The notes under the pieces were generated by a model. The model had not been told where the DNA came from and made no database searches. It worked only from the letters and a program-made list of their open reading frames with translations. A stretch of DNA of 38,891 bases from JAXGQD01 sp964574395 (GTDB lineage Bacteria; Bacillota; Clostridia; Saccharofermentanales; Fastidiosipilaceae): assembly GCA_964574395.1 (NCBI GenBank), contig CAZNNL010000017.1, positions 1-38,891 of the forward strand, given 5' to 3'. The translations under genes were made by a program, and so were the position numbers. This document shows positions 9,309-17,570 of this stretch, one piece after another. Position 1 is the first letter of the stretch. Each line of letters starts with the position of its first letter.

Positions 9309-9388
9309 ATACTATTCTAAGCGCATCACGTGTGTTGGTGTGCAAGAGACGAATCTAAGCACAAGAAGCGAAACTTACGGAGGTTTAT

Positions 9389-9691
9389 ATGCTTAATCTA
9401 TTATGTGTCTGCGGTAACGGTATGGGAACAAGTACCATTTTAAAAATTTCGGTGAAAGATATCTGTGATCGTCACGGAATTAATGCTTCAGTTGAGTCCT
9501 GTGCTTTTGGCGAAGCCATGGCTTACATGATGAACACAGATTTAATCCTAACAAGTCCTGAGTGGTCGGGTATGTTACCAGATAGCGATGCAGTCATCGT
9601 TGAAACCAAAAACCTTATTGACAAGGCAGCAGTTGAAGAAGTCCTAGTCGCAGCAGTGAGAGAACATTTCCCTAACGAAATCACAAAATGA
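9389..9691 (+). CDS. PTS subunit EIIB, lactose/ascorbate-type fold
   Basis: Small cytosolic phosphocarrier of 100 residues that passes phosphate from an EIIA to the incoming substrate. The phosphorylation loop VCGNGMGTS places the active cysteine at Cys8, as in UlaB-type EIIB proteins. The remainder has the expected alternating beta-alpha pattern and ends with a helix. ACGGAGG lies six bases before the ATG. It follows the EIIC gene and is only 28 bases from the methyltransferase gene. The intact active-site loop suggests a functional PTS, with EIIA encoded elsewhere. Confidence 0.92.
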   Translation: MLNLLCVCGNGMGTSTILKISVKDICDRHGINASVESCAFGEAMAYMMNTDLILTSPEWSGMLPDSDAVIVETKNLIDKAAVEEVLVAAVREHFPNEITK

Positions 9692-9719
9692 CTTGAGTCA
9701 AAGGACAAGGAGAAAACGA

Positions 9720-10745
9720 ATGAACAGTCTTGAAATCATGAGGGCCAACATCCATTTTAAAAACCCGGATCGCCTTGGTCTCCGTTTTGACCGCATAGCT
9801 GGTGTAGGCGATGTTAAGCGTATTTTTGTCTTACCTCCCGCTTCCATGCGTGACCCTGCTGGTACCTATAGTTGCCAGAAAAAAATTCGCACTCCAAGCG
9901 GTGAGTATGATGAATGGGGCTGTCTTTGGGAAAGTGAAGATGAGACTGGCTCAGACATGGGTCAAGTAACAAACATTCCTCTAGAAGATTGGGACGATTT
10001 TGATGACTTTAATTGGCCAGATCCACATGCGGAAGGTCGTTTCGAAGGACTGGAAGAAGCATTGGCAGATGCCGAATCTAAAAATCTCTATGTTCAACTG
10101 AACTCACCACAGTGCATTTTTGAGCGTATGCATTTCTTACGTGGCTTTGAAGACACCTTGATGGACTGCATGGTTGAACCAGAAAATATTGCGAAATTGG
10201 CGAAAGTGCTAGCGGACTATCAAATTGGTATCATCGAGCATGCTTACAGGCTTGCTCCTGGTCGCATCCATTGTTATGACACAACCGATGACTGGGGCAC
10301 ACAAACACAGCTCATGATGAACCCGGATATTTTCCGTGAAATTTTTAAACCTGAATACAAACGCGTGATTGATAAGGCCCACGAATGTGAGATGGACGTA
10401 CGTTTCCATACGGATGGCAAAATCAATGACATCCTTGAGGATTTCATCGAGCTTGGTATCGATATTCTCAATATTCACCAACCTCGCTTGGTTGGCATCG
10501 ACGAAGTAAGCAAAATTGCTCAAGGTAGAATCTGTTTCGAAGCGGCTATCGATATTCAGGCTACGCTTCCGACAGGTGATAAACAAAAAATTGAAGAAGA
10601 AGCTAAAGAGCTCTGCGAAAAATGGGGCGGACCTGAAGGCGGCTTAATTGGTGTAGAATACGGTTATCTAGGTGCAATCGGCACTACAAAAGAATCGATG
10701 CTATATGCGTTGGAAATGTTTCAAAAGTATGGAACTTATCGTTAA
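9720..10745 (+). CDS. UroD-family methyltransferase (candidate substrate:corrinoid methyltransferase, MT1)
   Basis: A 341-residue member of the uroporphyrinogen decarboxylase superfamily. UroD-like enzymes are known to act as the first methyltransferase in corrinoid-dependent demethylation, and the corrinoid protein gene begins 11 bases downstream. Visible landmarks are NSPQCIFERMHFLRG, the block DDWGTQTQLMMNPDIFREIF (191-210), and H230-T-D-G, which corresponds to the conserved His in the barrel. A haem-synthesis role is unlikely because no hem genes are nearby. The ATG at 9720 is chosen for the AAGGAG eight bases before it. The methyl donor is unknown, but the upstream PTS suggests a sugar or sugar-acid derivative (inference). 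Confidence 0.88.
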   Translation: MNSLEIMRANIHFKNPDRLGLRFDRIAGVGDVKRIFVLPPASMRDPAGTYSCQKKIRTPSGEYDEWGCLWESEDETGSDMGQVTNIPLEDWDDFDDFNWPDPHAEGRFEGLEEALADAESKNLYVQLNSPQCIFERMHFLRGFEDTLMDCMVEPENIAKLAKVLADYQIGIIEHAYRLAPGRIHCYDTTDDWGTQTQLMMNPDIFREIFKPEYKRVIDKAHECEMDVRFHTDGKINDILEDFIELGIDILNIHQPRLVGIDEVSKIAQGRICFEAAIDIQATLPTGDKQKIEEEAKELCEKWGGPEGGLIGVEYGYLGAIGTTKESMLYALEMFQKYGTYR

Positions 10746-10756
10746 GGAGTTACAGC

Positions 10757-11392
10757 ATGAGCGAATTAATCAATGAAATTTCAACATTTATGCAAAAAGG
10801 TAAAGTAAAGAACGTCAAGGCTTTGACTGAGCAAGCATTAGCAGAGGGTCTCAGCGCTAAAAGTATTCTTGATGATGCGTTTCTTGCAACAATGAGCAGA
10901 ATCGGCGAAAAATTTAAAAACAACGAGGTTTTCGTTCCTGAAGTTCTGATTGCTGCGCGTGCCATGAACGCCGGTCTTGAAATTCTCAAGCCACAACTTG
11001 CTGCAGAAAACAATGAAGCTGCAGGCACTGTAATTCTGGGAACAGTCAAGGGTGACTTGCACGATATTGGTAAGAACCTTGTCAAAATCATGTTCGAAGG
11101 TAAAGGCATTACCGTCATCGATATCGGTGTCGATGTGCCGGCAGAAACCTTTATTGCTAAGGCAGTTGAACATAACGCATCGATTATTTGTTGCTCGGCG
11201 CTTCTGACTACAACCATGGGCGAGATGAAAGAAGTCGTTAGACTCCGTAAAGAAAGTACGGAGCTAGGTCCCAATGTCAAAGTCATGATCGGCGGCGCAC
11301 CTATAACCCAAGCTTTCTGTGATGAAATTGGTGCGGACTTATATTCTGCAGATGCGGCGTCTGGGGCGGAACTTGCTTTTGCCAATCTCTAA
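10757..11392 (+). CDS. Corrinoid (B12-binding) methyl-carrier protein, MtbC/MtaC type
   Basis: Methyl-carrying corrinoid protein of 211 residues with the standard two-part build. A helical cap (about 1-85) contains the EVFVPEVLIAARAM stretch, and a Rossmann-like B12 domain follows. The base-off signature D100-L-H102-D-I-G106 is intact, as are S147-A-L149 and GG at 179-180, which contact the nucleotide tail. His102 would be the lower cobalt ligand. It would receive a methyl group from the UroD-type enzyme encoded just upstream and be reactivated by the RACo protein encoded at 15936. It is the last gene of its operon and is followed by a strong terminator. Confidence 0.96.
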   Translation: MSELINEISTFMQKGKVKNVKALTEQALAEGLSAKSILDDAFLATMSRIGEKFKNNEVFVPEVLIAARAMNAGLEILKPQLAAENNEAAGTVILGTVKGDLHDIGKNLVKIMFEGKGITVIDIGVDVPAETFIAKAVEHNASIICCSALLTTTMGEMKEVVRLRKESTELGPNVKVMIGGAPITQAFCDEIGADLYSADAASGAELAFANL

Positions 11393-11418
11393 AGAGAATC
11401 ACTTTATTAATACGAAAA

Positions 11419-11445
11419 AAAGAGACCCTTGGCGGTCTCTTTCTT
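11419..11445. terminator. Bidirectional Rho-independent terminator
   Basis: A perfect 9-bp stem AAAGAGACC (11419-11427) / GGTCTCTTT (11434-11442) has a 6-base loop, an A run on its left and a T-rich stretch on its right. It separates the convergent corrinoid-protein gene and the minus-strand membrane protein gene and should stop both transcripts. Confidence 0.9.
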
Positions 11446-11460
11446 TGTTTGGTGTGGCGT

Positions 11461-12039
11461 TTATTTTTTCTTCTTAATCTTACGCTTTGGGATGCCGACT
11501 GCGGGGCGATTCATATCTTGGCGCATTTGGGAATATTGTTCGAGTTTCGCTGCTAAATCTTGTCTAATCATGAGGTGCTCGGAAACAAAGTTGTTTAGGT
11601 AGGATAGCACTTCTTCTGATTTGGCTACGCTGAAATAAAGATTGTGGCGCCACCTGCTTTTATCTTGGGCAGTCACGAGAATTTTCCCGCGCATGGATGG
11701 CTTTTCGGAGACTTCAACAACTTCGATTTTGTCCCAAGGGATGTAGAAGAAAATTTTCTCGAATCCGCGATCGGACAAGCCGCGCTTGATAGCAAATTGA
11801 AAGAAGAGGGCAAAATAGAGCAGCAATGAGCGGACCACCGCGAGCATAGACATATTCACATCTACAGGATTGATAAGAATTAAAATCAACATGATAAAAG
11901 TGGCATAGATAAAATCGTCGCTTCCTTTTACTTTGATGGTGCGGTTTCGCTTAAAAATGAGATAAGCAAAATAAATCAGCAAAGCGGTTAGCAGGACAAT
12001 TAGTATCCAATCAACAAATTCCGGGAATACTATGGGCAT
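11461..12039 (-). CDS. Membrane protein of unknown function with a C-terminal PH-like domain
   Basis: 192 residues. Hydrophobic segments at about 11-29, 43-59 and 64-84 are followed by a soluble domain (FFYIPWDKIEVVEVSE, then a beta-rich stretch). It resembles the bacterial PH-like domains found after membrane helices, such as DUF5673, although I cannot confirm the family. The C-terminus is strongly basic (KRKIKKKK), so it should face the cytoplasm. GGAGGAAC precedes the ATG. The gene lies between two C1 cassettes but converges on the first, so a link to them is not supported by operon structure. A minus-strand -10 box at 12133 may be its promoter. Confidence 0.75.
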   Translation of the reverse strand: MPIVFPEFVDWILIVLLTALLIYFAYLIFKRNRTIKVKGSDDFIYATFIMLILILINPVDVNMSMLAVVRSLLLYFALFFQFAIKRGLSDRGFEKIFFYIPWDKIEVVEVSEKPSMRGKILVTAQDKSRWRHNLYFSVAKSEEVLSYLNNFVSEHLMIRQDLAAKLEQYSQMRQDMNRPAVGIPKRKIKKKK

Positions 12040-12132
12040 GTTGTTCCTCCTGATAAGGGCAGTATTCGACAGGCATGATGCACCGCTTGCGATGGGCAGC
12101 AGTGCGTGCTCCAGACAGCATCGGTTCAGTAC

Positions 12133-12138
12133 ATTATA
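12133..12138 (-). promoter_or_regulatory. Minus-strand -10 box upstream of the membrane protein gene
   Basis: On the minus strand the sequence reads TATAAT about 94 bases before the start at 12039. No convincing -35 box is seen. The gap 12040-12189 holds nothing else that I recognise. Confidence 0.4.
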
Positions 12139-12189
12139 CCGTTATTTGTCCTGGAATTGTGGCGGCAGTAGTGTTGGGCTGGGATTTTG

Positions 12190-12960
12190 TTATTTGTCGT
12201 ACAGTTTGGCTTGTAGTACCATCAACCCGCTTGCATTCATGGCGGCTAATACATCGCTAGGTGCATCAGTATCGGTAATTAAACGGTGGATATTATTTAT
12301 TGCGCCAAATCTAAAGCTGTAAGTGACACCGAATTTTGAAAAATCGGCAAGGACGGTCCGTTCTTCTGATTGTTTTAGCATCATTTCGTTGATAGTTGCT
12401 TCTTGGAGCAAAGCTGTCGTAATACCATGTTCTAGAGTAATGCCAGTGCAACCGAGGAAGCACTTTTTGGCTTTTATTTGCTTCAAGCCTGCGATTGCTA
12501 AGTCGCCAACGAGAGATCCTTTAGGAGAGCGAAGTTCGCCACCAATTAACATGAGGATGATGTCAGGGTTGTAATCGAGATTCATGGCTTTGGCGTTGTT
12601 TGTAATGACGGTGACGTTTTTTGCCGTAATATAATCGAGCATTAAAAGTGCAGTCGAGCTTGTATTGAGAAAGACAGAGTCCCCGTCGCGAATTTGTTGT
12701 GCCGCCAGTTTGGCGATTGCTCTTTTATGTAGGATGTATTTTGAACTGAATTTGTTACTAGCGGGATCGAGTAAAGTTACTGTTCCATAGCTGCGTCCGA
12801 TGAGTTTGTTTTTCTCAAAATAGTCTAGATCACGGCGCATGGTTAGGGGAGAGACGGCAAAAAGCTCAGCCAATTCGCTTACCTGCATGGTGTGGTTTTT
12901 CTCCAATTGAGTGAGGATGGCTCTACGTCGTTCTGCGATATGTTTACTGCTACTTTTCAT
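12190..12960 (-). CDS. DeoR-family transcriptional regulator
   Basis: 256 residues. The N-terminal winged helix-turn-helix reads MQVSELAELFAVSPLTMRRD (25-44), the family signature. The C-terminal DeoRC effector domain carries IGGELRSPKGSLVGDLAIAG and LADFSKFG. DeoR proteins usually repress sugar operons and respond to a phosphorylated sugar. Lying between a PTS-methyltransferase operon and the MtaA-like/activase operon, on the opposite strand, it is the natural candidate for controlling both (inference). Its start is supported by GGAG seven bases before the ATG. The array of palindromes at 13010-13267 lies directly upstream of its start. Confidence 0.93.
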   Translation of the reverse strand: MKSSSKHIAERRRAILTQLEKNHTMQVSELAELFAVSPLTMRRDLDYFEKNKLIGRSYGTVTLLDPASNKFSSKYILHKRAIAKLAAQQIRDGDSVFLNTSSTALLMLDYITAKNVTVITNNAKAMNLDYNPDIILMLIGGELRSPKGSLVGDLAIAGLKQIKAKKCFLGCTGITLEHGITTALLQEATINEMMLKQSEERTVLADFSKFGVTYSFRFGAINNIHRLITDTDAPSDVLAAMNASGLMVLQAKLYDK

Positions 12961-13009
12961 GCTTTCTCCAAACGTTGTTTAGGTTTCTTGGGCTTGACTG
13001 GCAGCTGGT

Positions 13010-13267
13010 TGGTCAACTTTTCAAGCGGGGGAGGTATTTAGGGCCTCCCGGCCTCTCTTGCTTGCAAACTTGCCCAAAATCGCCCTCTAAGTGGTCAACT
13101 TTTCAAGCGGGGNNNNNNNNNNNNNNNNNNNNNNNNNNNNNNNNNNNNNNNNNNNNNNNNNNNNNNNNNNNNNNNNNNNNNNNNNNNNNNNNNNNNNNNN
13201 NNNNNNNNNNNNTTGCTTGCAAACTTGCCCAAAATCGCCCTCTAAGTGGTCAACTTTTCAAGCGGGG
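13010..13267 (+). repeat. Palindromic tandem repeat array E (67-bp units, period 82), broken by an assembly gap
   Basis: The first unit runs from TGGTCAA (13010) to TTGCCCA (13076), 67 bp. The next begins at 13092, a period of 82 bp with a 15-bp spacer. After the gap the end of a unit (TTGCCCA 13225-13231), the same spacer and the start of another (13247) appear. The arms pair TCAACTTTTCAAGC with the complement of GCTTGCAAACTTG. The same family recurs at 38721. The number of hidden copies is unknown. Confidence 0.85.
13113..13212. other. Assembly gap (100 N)
   Basis: Exactly 100 undetermined bases inside the repeat array, the usual placeholder for a scaffold join of unknown size. The true length may differ, and the array probably caused the break. 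Confidence 0.98.
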
Positions 13268-13270
13268 CTA

Positions 13271-13548
13271 GTGGTAGCTCTATTATGCCAAATCCGATGA
13301 CCAAGTTGAAATGTCAAAACTAGAACGCCAAATGAACAGTAACATCATAAACAAAATTCTAAGCGTTAATAATTCTGGCCGCCACCGAACAATCATAGTT
13401 AATAACGACTTTAACCTTGTATCTCTTCTATCTTTTAATTTTAGCTTCAATTATAATAACTAGTAGCAGTTTATTGCTGTGAAAGTGCTAATACTATAGC
13501 GCTAATTTTATATCAGTCTATGACAATTCAACAAATGAGAGGTGTTTT
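13271..13548 (+). other. AT-rich leader region upstream of the MtaA-like gene
   Basis: No gene is seen. TATAAT at 13452-13457 is a possible -10 box without a clear -35. Further down, GCTAATACTATAGCGCTAA (about 13487-13505) contains a repeated GCTAA that could be an operator. GAGAGGTG precedes the start at 13549. A promoter must lie here because the upstream gene is on the other strand. Confidence 0.4.
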
Positions 13549-14904
13549 ATGGGAAATCGCGAAGTGTTAGAAAACGTACTCAAGCATCAGACTACTGAGC
13601 AGGTGCCTTGGGTTCCTTTTGCTGGCGTTCATGCTGGTGCGCTAAAAGGATATAGCGCAAGAGAAGTTTTAACGGATGGAGACAAATTATTTGAATCCCT
13701 TTTAGAGGTTCATCGTTTGTATAAACCACATGGCATGCCTGTGGTATTTGATTTGCAAGTTGAAGCTGAAATTTTAGGTTGTGATTTGGTTTGGGGTGAA
13801 GAAGCTCCTCCTTCAGTAAAGACACATCCATTAGAAGATGAAGCTGTTGTGCCATGTGATTGTACTATCCCTACAGAGAATGATGGGCGCATCCCGATGA
13901 TTCTTGACGTCATGAAACGTACTAAAGAAGCAATTGGCGATGACGTAATGCTCTATGGTTTGATTTGTGGTCCTTTCACTTTGGCAGCTCACTTACGTGG
14001 CAATGATATTTTTATGGACATGTATGATGACGATGAGTATGTGAATAATCTCCTTGGATTCTGTCTACGTGTCGCTGAAAAAATGTCGGAAATCTATGTT
14101 GCCGCCGGTATGGACATTATTGCGGTAGTTGATCCACTAATTTCACAAATTTCACAAGATCATTTTGAAGAATTTATGGAAGCACCTTTTACTGCTCTCT
14201 TTGATAAAATCCGCTCACTCGGTGCGTACTCTTCCTTCTTTGTTTGTGGAGATGCGACACGTAATATTGAGCCGATGTGTAAGACAAATCCTGACTCTAT
14301 CTCAATCGATGAGAACGTCAACTTAATGGCCGCCAAAGAAATTACCGATCGTTATAACATTGCGATTGGTGGAAATATTCCTTTGACCACAACCATGTTA
14401 CATGGTACACAACAAGACAATATGAAGTTTGTCATTGATACCTTAGATGGCATGGAGAACAAAAGTAACTATATTTTAGCTCCTGGTTGTGATATGCCGT
14501 ATGCTGTACCCATCGAAAATACCATTGCTGTTGGAATGGCTATTGGTGAACCTGAAAAGGCGCGCGAAATGTTGGTCAACTACACGGTTGAAGAAGAAGA
14601 TATCGAGGTTGAACTACCTGATTATGCTAACCTTAGCAAGCCGCTGGTGGAAGTCTTCACGCTAGATTCCGCTACTTGTGCTGCTTGTACCTATATGATG
14701 GGCGCTGCTGATGAAGCGAAAGAATTCTTCGGCGACAAAATCGACATGGTGGAATATAAGTACACTGAAAAAGAGAACATCGCACGCTGTAAAAAAATGG
14801 GTGTTATGAATCTGCCTTCCATGTATATAAACGGCGAGCTTAAGTTCCGCTCCATCGTTCCCAGCAAGGGAGAATTAAATAAGGCTATCGAGGAGAAGTT
14901 CTAA
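13549..14904 (+). CDS. MtaA/CmuA-like UroD-family methyltransferase fused to a thioredoxin-like domain
   Basis: 451 residues. Residues 1 to about 345 form a UroD-family barrel resembling MtaA-type methylcobamide methyltransferases, with FDLQVEAEILGCDLVWG (67-83), LICGPFTLAAHLRG (138-151) and LAPGCDMPYAVPIENT (310-325). A second domain (about 366-451) has a thioredoxin-like fold with C377-A-A-C380 and a cis-Pro at 423 (NLPSMYING). In MtaA, zinc is held by His-x-Cys plus a distant Cys. Here the two Cys (233, 314) are present, but the His position reads Phe231 (FFVCGD). The protein should move methyl groups from the corrinoid protein to an acceptor, or act as a second methyltransferase on another donor. 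The fused redox domain is unusual. It heads an operon with the CobW-like, activase and DUF2284 genes. Confidence 0.87.
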   Translation: MGNREVLENVLKHQTTEQVPWVPFAGVHAGALKGYSAREVLTDGDKLFESLLEVHRLYKPHGMPVVFDLQVEAEILGCDLVWGEEAPPSVKTHPLEDEAVVPCDCTIPTENDGRIPMILDVMKRTKEAIGDDVMLYGLICGPFTLAAHLRGNDIFMDMYDDDEYVNNLLGFCLRVAEKMSEIYVAAGMDIIAVVDPLISQISQDHFEEFMEAPFTALFDKIRSLGAYSSFFVCGDATRNIEPMCKTNPDSISIDENVNLMAAKEITDRYNIAIGGNIPLTTTMLHGTQQDNMKFVIDTLDGMENKSNYILAPGCDMPYAVPIENTIAVGMAIGEPEKAREMLVNYTVEEEDIEVELPDYANLSKPLVEVFTLDSATCAACTYMMGAADEAKEFFGDKIDMVEYKYTEKENIARCKKMGVMNLPSMYINGELKFRSIVPSKGELNKAIEEKF

Positions 14905-14909
14905 GCTCC

Positions 14910-15854
14910 ATGAAAAAGAAAAGTGTTTACCTATTAACCGGTTTTCTAGGTTCTGGAAAAACTAGTCTCCTGAAAGAACTTCTAACCATCTTTCCGCCGC
15001 GTAAAGTAGCGATTGTTGTGAACGAATTCGGGAAGGCAGGTGTGGATGGAACGCTTTTGGCGAATGCCGGTTACGAGGTGACAGAAATTGATAATGGTTC
15101 AATATTCTGTTCGTGTCAGTTGCCCGCTTTTGAGCGTGCATTGGCACATTTACAAGACTTAGAGATTGATGCAATCGTTGTGGAAGCGTCGGGGCTTTCG
15201 GATCCTACACATGTGCAGCGGATTTTGGCTATGCCGAGTTTCGCGGAAAAGCTGGATTTTGCCGGAACAATATGTTTAGTTGATGCCAAGCGCTTCCATA
15301 AGTACGTGAGCACAGCTCTGGTGAGTGAAAAACAGGTCATGATTAGCGACGCATTCGTCATAAACAAGGCGGATCTGGTCACTGCGGAAGAATTGGAACA
15401 TACGGTAGAAAGATTGCTCAGTCTGCGCCCTGATGCCGATTATCGCATCACAAGCTTTGGGCGGATTGATGCAGAGATTTTTGACCGTTTGGATGCGGCA
15501 CTTGCGGCTAAACAAGAGGCTGCGGCCTTAGATGAGCCGTTTGTGGCACCAAAGAAGGATTTGAGTTTGCGTAAATTGGCATTAAAAGTTGATGGACGGC
15601 AAAACAAAGCGGACTTAGAAAAACTGTTGGGTGGTTTTGCCGAAGAAACTTTTCGTATCAAGGGTTTTGTACAATTGGCTGACGGAATATGGCACGTTGA
15701 TGCGGTCGGTGATGATTTGAATATTGAAGCATACCCCGAAGCGGACGGAAGTAATTTGTTAGTTGTTTTGTATAACAGTAGTTTGCGGTGTAAGGTGGCT
15801 TTGGATGCGGCAATCGCGGCACAGCCGGGTTTTGCCAATACTATCGTAAAGTAG
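14910..15854 (+). CDS. CobW/G3E-family GTPase (putative metallochaperone or corrinoid-protein assistant)
   Basis: 314 residues. The Walker A GFLGSGKTS (11-19) lies at the N-terminus, followed by VVNEFGKAGVDG, EASGLSDP and the base-recognition motif NKAD. The usual GCxCC metal-binding signature is reduced to SIFCSCQ, giving only two Cys in the loop. A CobW_C-like domain occupies the last third. Family members insert or guard metals such as Zn, Co and Ni at a GTP cost. It starts five bases after the preceding stop codon and is followed by a corrinoid activase, so delivery of Zn to the methyltransferases or help with the corrinoid protein are the likeliest roles (inference). Confidence 0.9.
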   Translation: MKKKSVYLLTGFLGSGKTSLLKELLTIFPPRKVAIVVNEFGKAGVDGTLLANAGYEVTEIDNGSIFCSCQLPAFERALAHLQDLEIDAIVVEASGLSDPTHVQRILAMPSFAEKLDFAGTICLVDAKRFHKYVSTALVSEKQVMISDAFVINKADLVTAEELEHTVERLLSLRPDADYRITSFGRIDAEIFDRLDAALAAKQEAAALDEPFVAPKKDLSLRKLALKVDGRQNKADLEKLLGGFAEETFRIKGFVQLADGIWHVDAVGDDLNIEAYPEADGSNLLVVLYNSSLRCKVALDAAIAAQPGFANTIVK

Positions 15855-15879
15855 CATTAAGAAGTCTGGTACATTATTC

Positions 15880-15906
15880 GGGCGCGATTTTCGGAAAATT
15901 GCGTCC
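15880..15906 (+). ncRNA. Intercistronic hairpin upstream of the activase gene
   Basis: GGGCGCGATTTT (15880-15891) pairs with AAAATTGCGTCC (15895-15906) over 12 bp, allowing G-U, around a 3-base loop. There is no T run, so it is more likely a transcript-stability or processing element than a terminator. It occupies the 81-base gap between the CobW-like and activase genes. Confidence 0.5.
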
Positions 15907-15935
15907 GTAATATTAAATAAGGATTGGTATGAACG

Positions 15936-17570
15936 ATGTCCAAAGAAGTGCTCCTTAAAATCAGGCAGGGCAATCTGAGCTTTACTAAAGTTGCTGGAGT
16001 TGATGAAAATCTAAAGAATTTCCTGCAGCGTTATGTTGCTTTGCCAAGCCCTTGCGGTGGTGTCGGTGCCTGTGGAAAATGTGCGGTAACTATTAGTAGT
16101 GAACAAGACGTGCCTATTACACAGCAAGAACGTGATTATTTTGATGAAGAAGAACTTCAAGAAGGGCAGCGCTTGTCGTGCATGCAAAAAGTGCATGAAG
16201 GCATGTCAGTCACGGTCCCGTACTATTCTTCGAAGATGCAAGCAGCCGTGGACACAAATTTTGATATCACAGCTGAACGTTTAGAAATCAAGGATGGAAA
16301 AACGCTGGGCATCGCTGTAGACATTGGGACTACAACTGTCGCAGTCTATCTTTATGACTTACTTAGCGGAAAACAGCTTGCACAGACTTCTGATATGAAT
16401 AAACAAAAACCATTCGGCGCTGATGTCATCAGTCGAATCCAGTTCAGCATGGAACATGCGGACGGCACGGAGCAATTACAAAAAGCTATCGCATCTCAAC
16501 TTGGTAGTCTCATACGCCAAGTTTTCTCGGAGCAAAAACGCTCCCTCGCCGAGCTTGCAGAAGTTTGCATCGCTGCCAACACCACCATGCTCCACCTGCT
16601 TGTCGGGGCAGAAACGAAAGGAATTGCCTTAGCACCATTCACGCCAAAATTTGTAGACAGCCAAGATATCAGTGCTAATGACTTGGGACTTGGATTAGAT
16701 GTGGATGCGAATGTTCATCTACTACCGTCCATTTCTTCTTATGTTGGAGCGGACATTACTGCCGGAATAATTTCTTCGGGGCTTGATCACTCGGAAAAAC
16801 CTTGTTTATTGGTCGATATTGGCACGAATGGCGAGATGGTGATGGGTGGCAAAACCGGTCTACTTGCCTGCTCCACCGCGGCTGGCCCTGCCTTCGAAGG
16901 CGCTTCAATCTACCACGGTATTGGTGGTGTGGCCGGCGCAATAAGTCATATTGATTTGAGCCATGAGCCGTGCTATCGCACCATCGGGGGCGCGAAACCT
17001 GTTGGGATTTGTGGTTCGGGAGTCTTGGATGCTTTTGCCCAACTCTATCTACATGGCGTTGTCGATGAAACGGGTCGGCTGCTTGACCCCGATGAAATCG
17101 AGTCGGAAGCGTTGTCTAAACGTGTAGTCGAACATGATGGTGGCTTGGCTTTTGTGCTAGTCGAAGCGGATGGTAAGGGTCAGAAGCGGATATTATTTAC
17201 GGCAAAAGACGTACGCGAAGTCCAACTCGCCAAAGCAGCCATCCGTGGCGGCATGGAAACCTTACTGGATATCCAAGGACTCAGCTACGATGAATTAGAT
17301 CTGCTGTATTTGGCTGGTGGATTCGGAAGTTTTCTGGATGTAAATAGTGCGATGACGGCGGGACTTTTGCCAAAAGAAATGGCAGGACGCATTTTTAGTA
17401 TTGGCAACGCTTCCGGTAGAGGTGCCGCCCACGTGCTGCTCCAAGACACGATGCGCCAGCGTGCCGATCAAGTGGCACGGGACTGTAAGTACGTTGAGTT
17501 ATCAAACAGCTCCCTATTCATGGACTATTATGTAGAAGCAATGGGGTTCCCGGAAGATGAAGATGAATGA
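15936..17570 (+). CDS. Corrinoid-protein reductive activase, 2Fe-2S ferredoxin plus ASKHA ATPase (RACo/RamA-like)
   Basis: 544 residues. An N-terminal plant-type 2Fe-2S domain has C40, C46, C49 (PCGGVGACGKC) and C82. The ATPase part begins with DIGTTTVAV (129-137) and continues with DIGTNGEMVMG, ICGSGVLDA and LAGGFGSFLD. The DUF4445-type C-terminal region is complete. The length is a little shorter than the roughly 630-residue RACo of acetogens. Such proteins use ATP to drive an electron onto Co(II) and restore Co(I), so it should service the corrinoid protein encoded at 10757. An ATG seven bases upstream is out of frame. The gene overlaps the next by 14 bases. Confidence 0.94.
   Translation: MSKEVLLKIRQGNLSFTKVAGVDENLKNFLQRYVALPSPCGGVGACGKCAVTISSEQDVPITQQERDYFDEEELQEGQRLSCMQKVHEGMSVTVPYYSSKMQAAVDTNFDITAERLEIKDGKTLGIAVDIGTTTVAVYLYDLLSGKQLAQTSDMNKQKPFGADVISRIQFSMEHADGTEQLQKAIASQLGSLIRQVFSEQKRSLAELAEVCIAANTTMLHLLVGAETKGIALAPFTPKFVDSQDISANDLGLGLDVDANVHLLPSISSYVGADITAGIISSGLDHSEKPCLLVDIGTNGEMVMGGKTGLLACSTAAGPAFEGASIYHGIGGVAGAISHIDLSHEPCYRTIGGAKPVGICGSGVLDAFAQLYLHGVVDETGRLLDPDEIESEALSKRVVEHDGGLAFVLVEADGKGQKRILFTAKDVREVQLAKAAIRGGMETLLDIQGLSYDELDLLYLAGGFGSFLDVNSAMTAGLLPKEMAGRIFSIGNASGRGAAHVLLQDTMRQRADQVARDCKYVELSNSSLFMDYYVEAMGFPEDEDE

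Noticed and set aside
9720..10745. Uroporphyrinogen decarboxylase in haem biosynthesis
   Set aside because: No hem genes are nearby, and direct coupling to a corrinoid protein fits the methyltransferase branch of the superfamily.
10750..11385. Minus-strand open frame of 211 codons opposite the corrinoid protein
   Set aside because: It is an exact shadow of a well-supported gene and has no family features.
12975..13300. Open frames spanning the N run
   Set aside because: They exist only because undetermined bases contain no stops. The flanks are repeat DNA.
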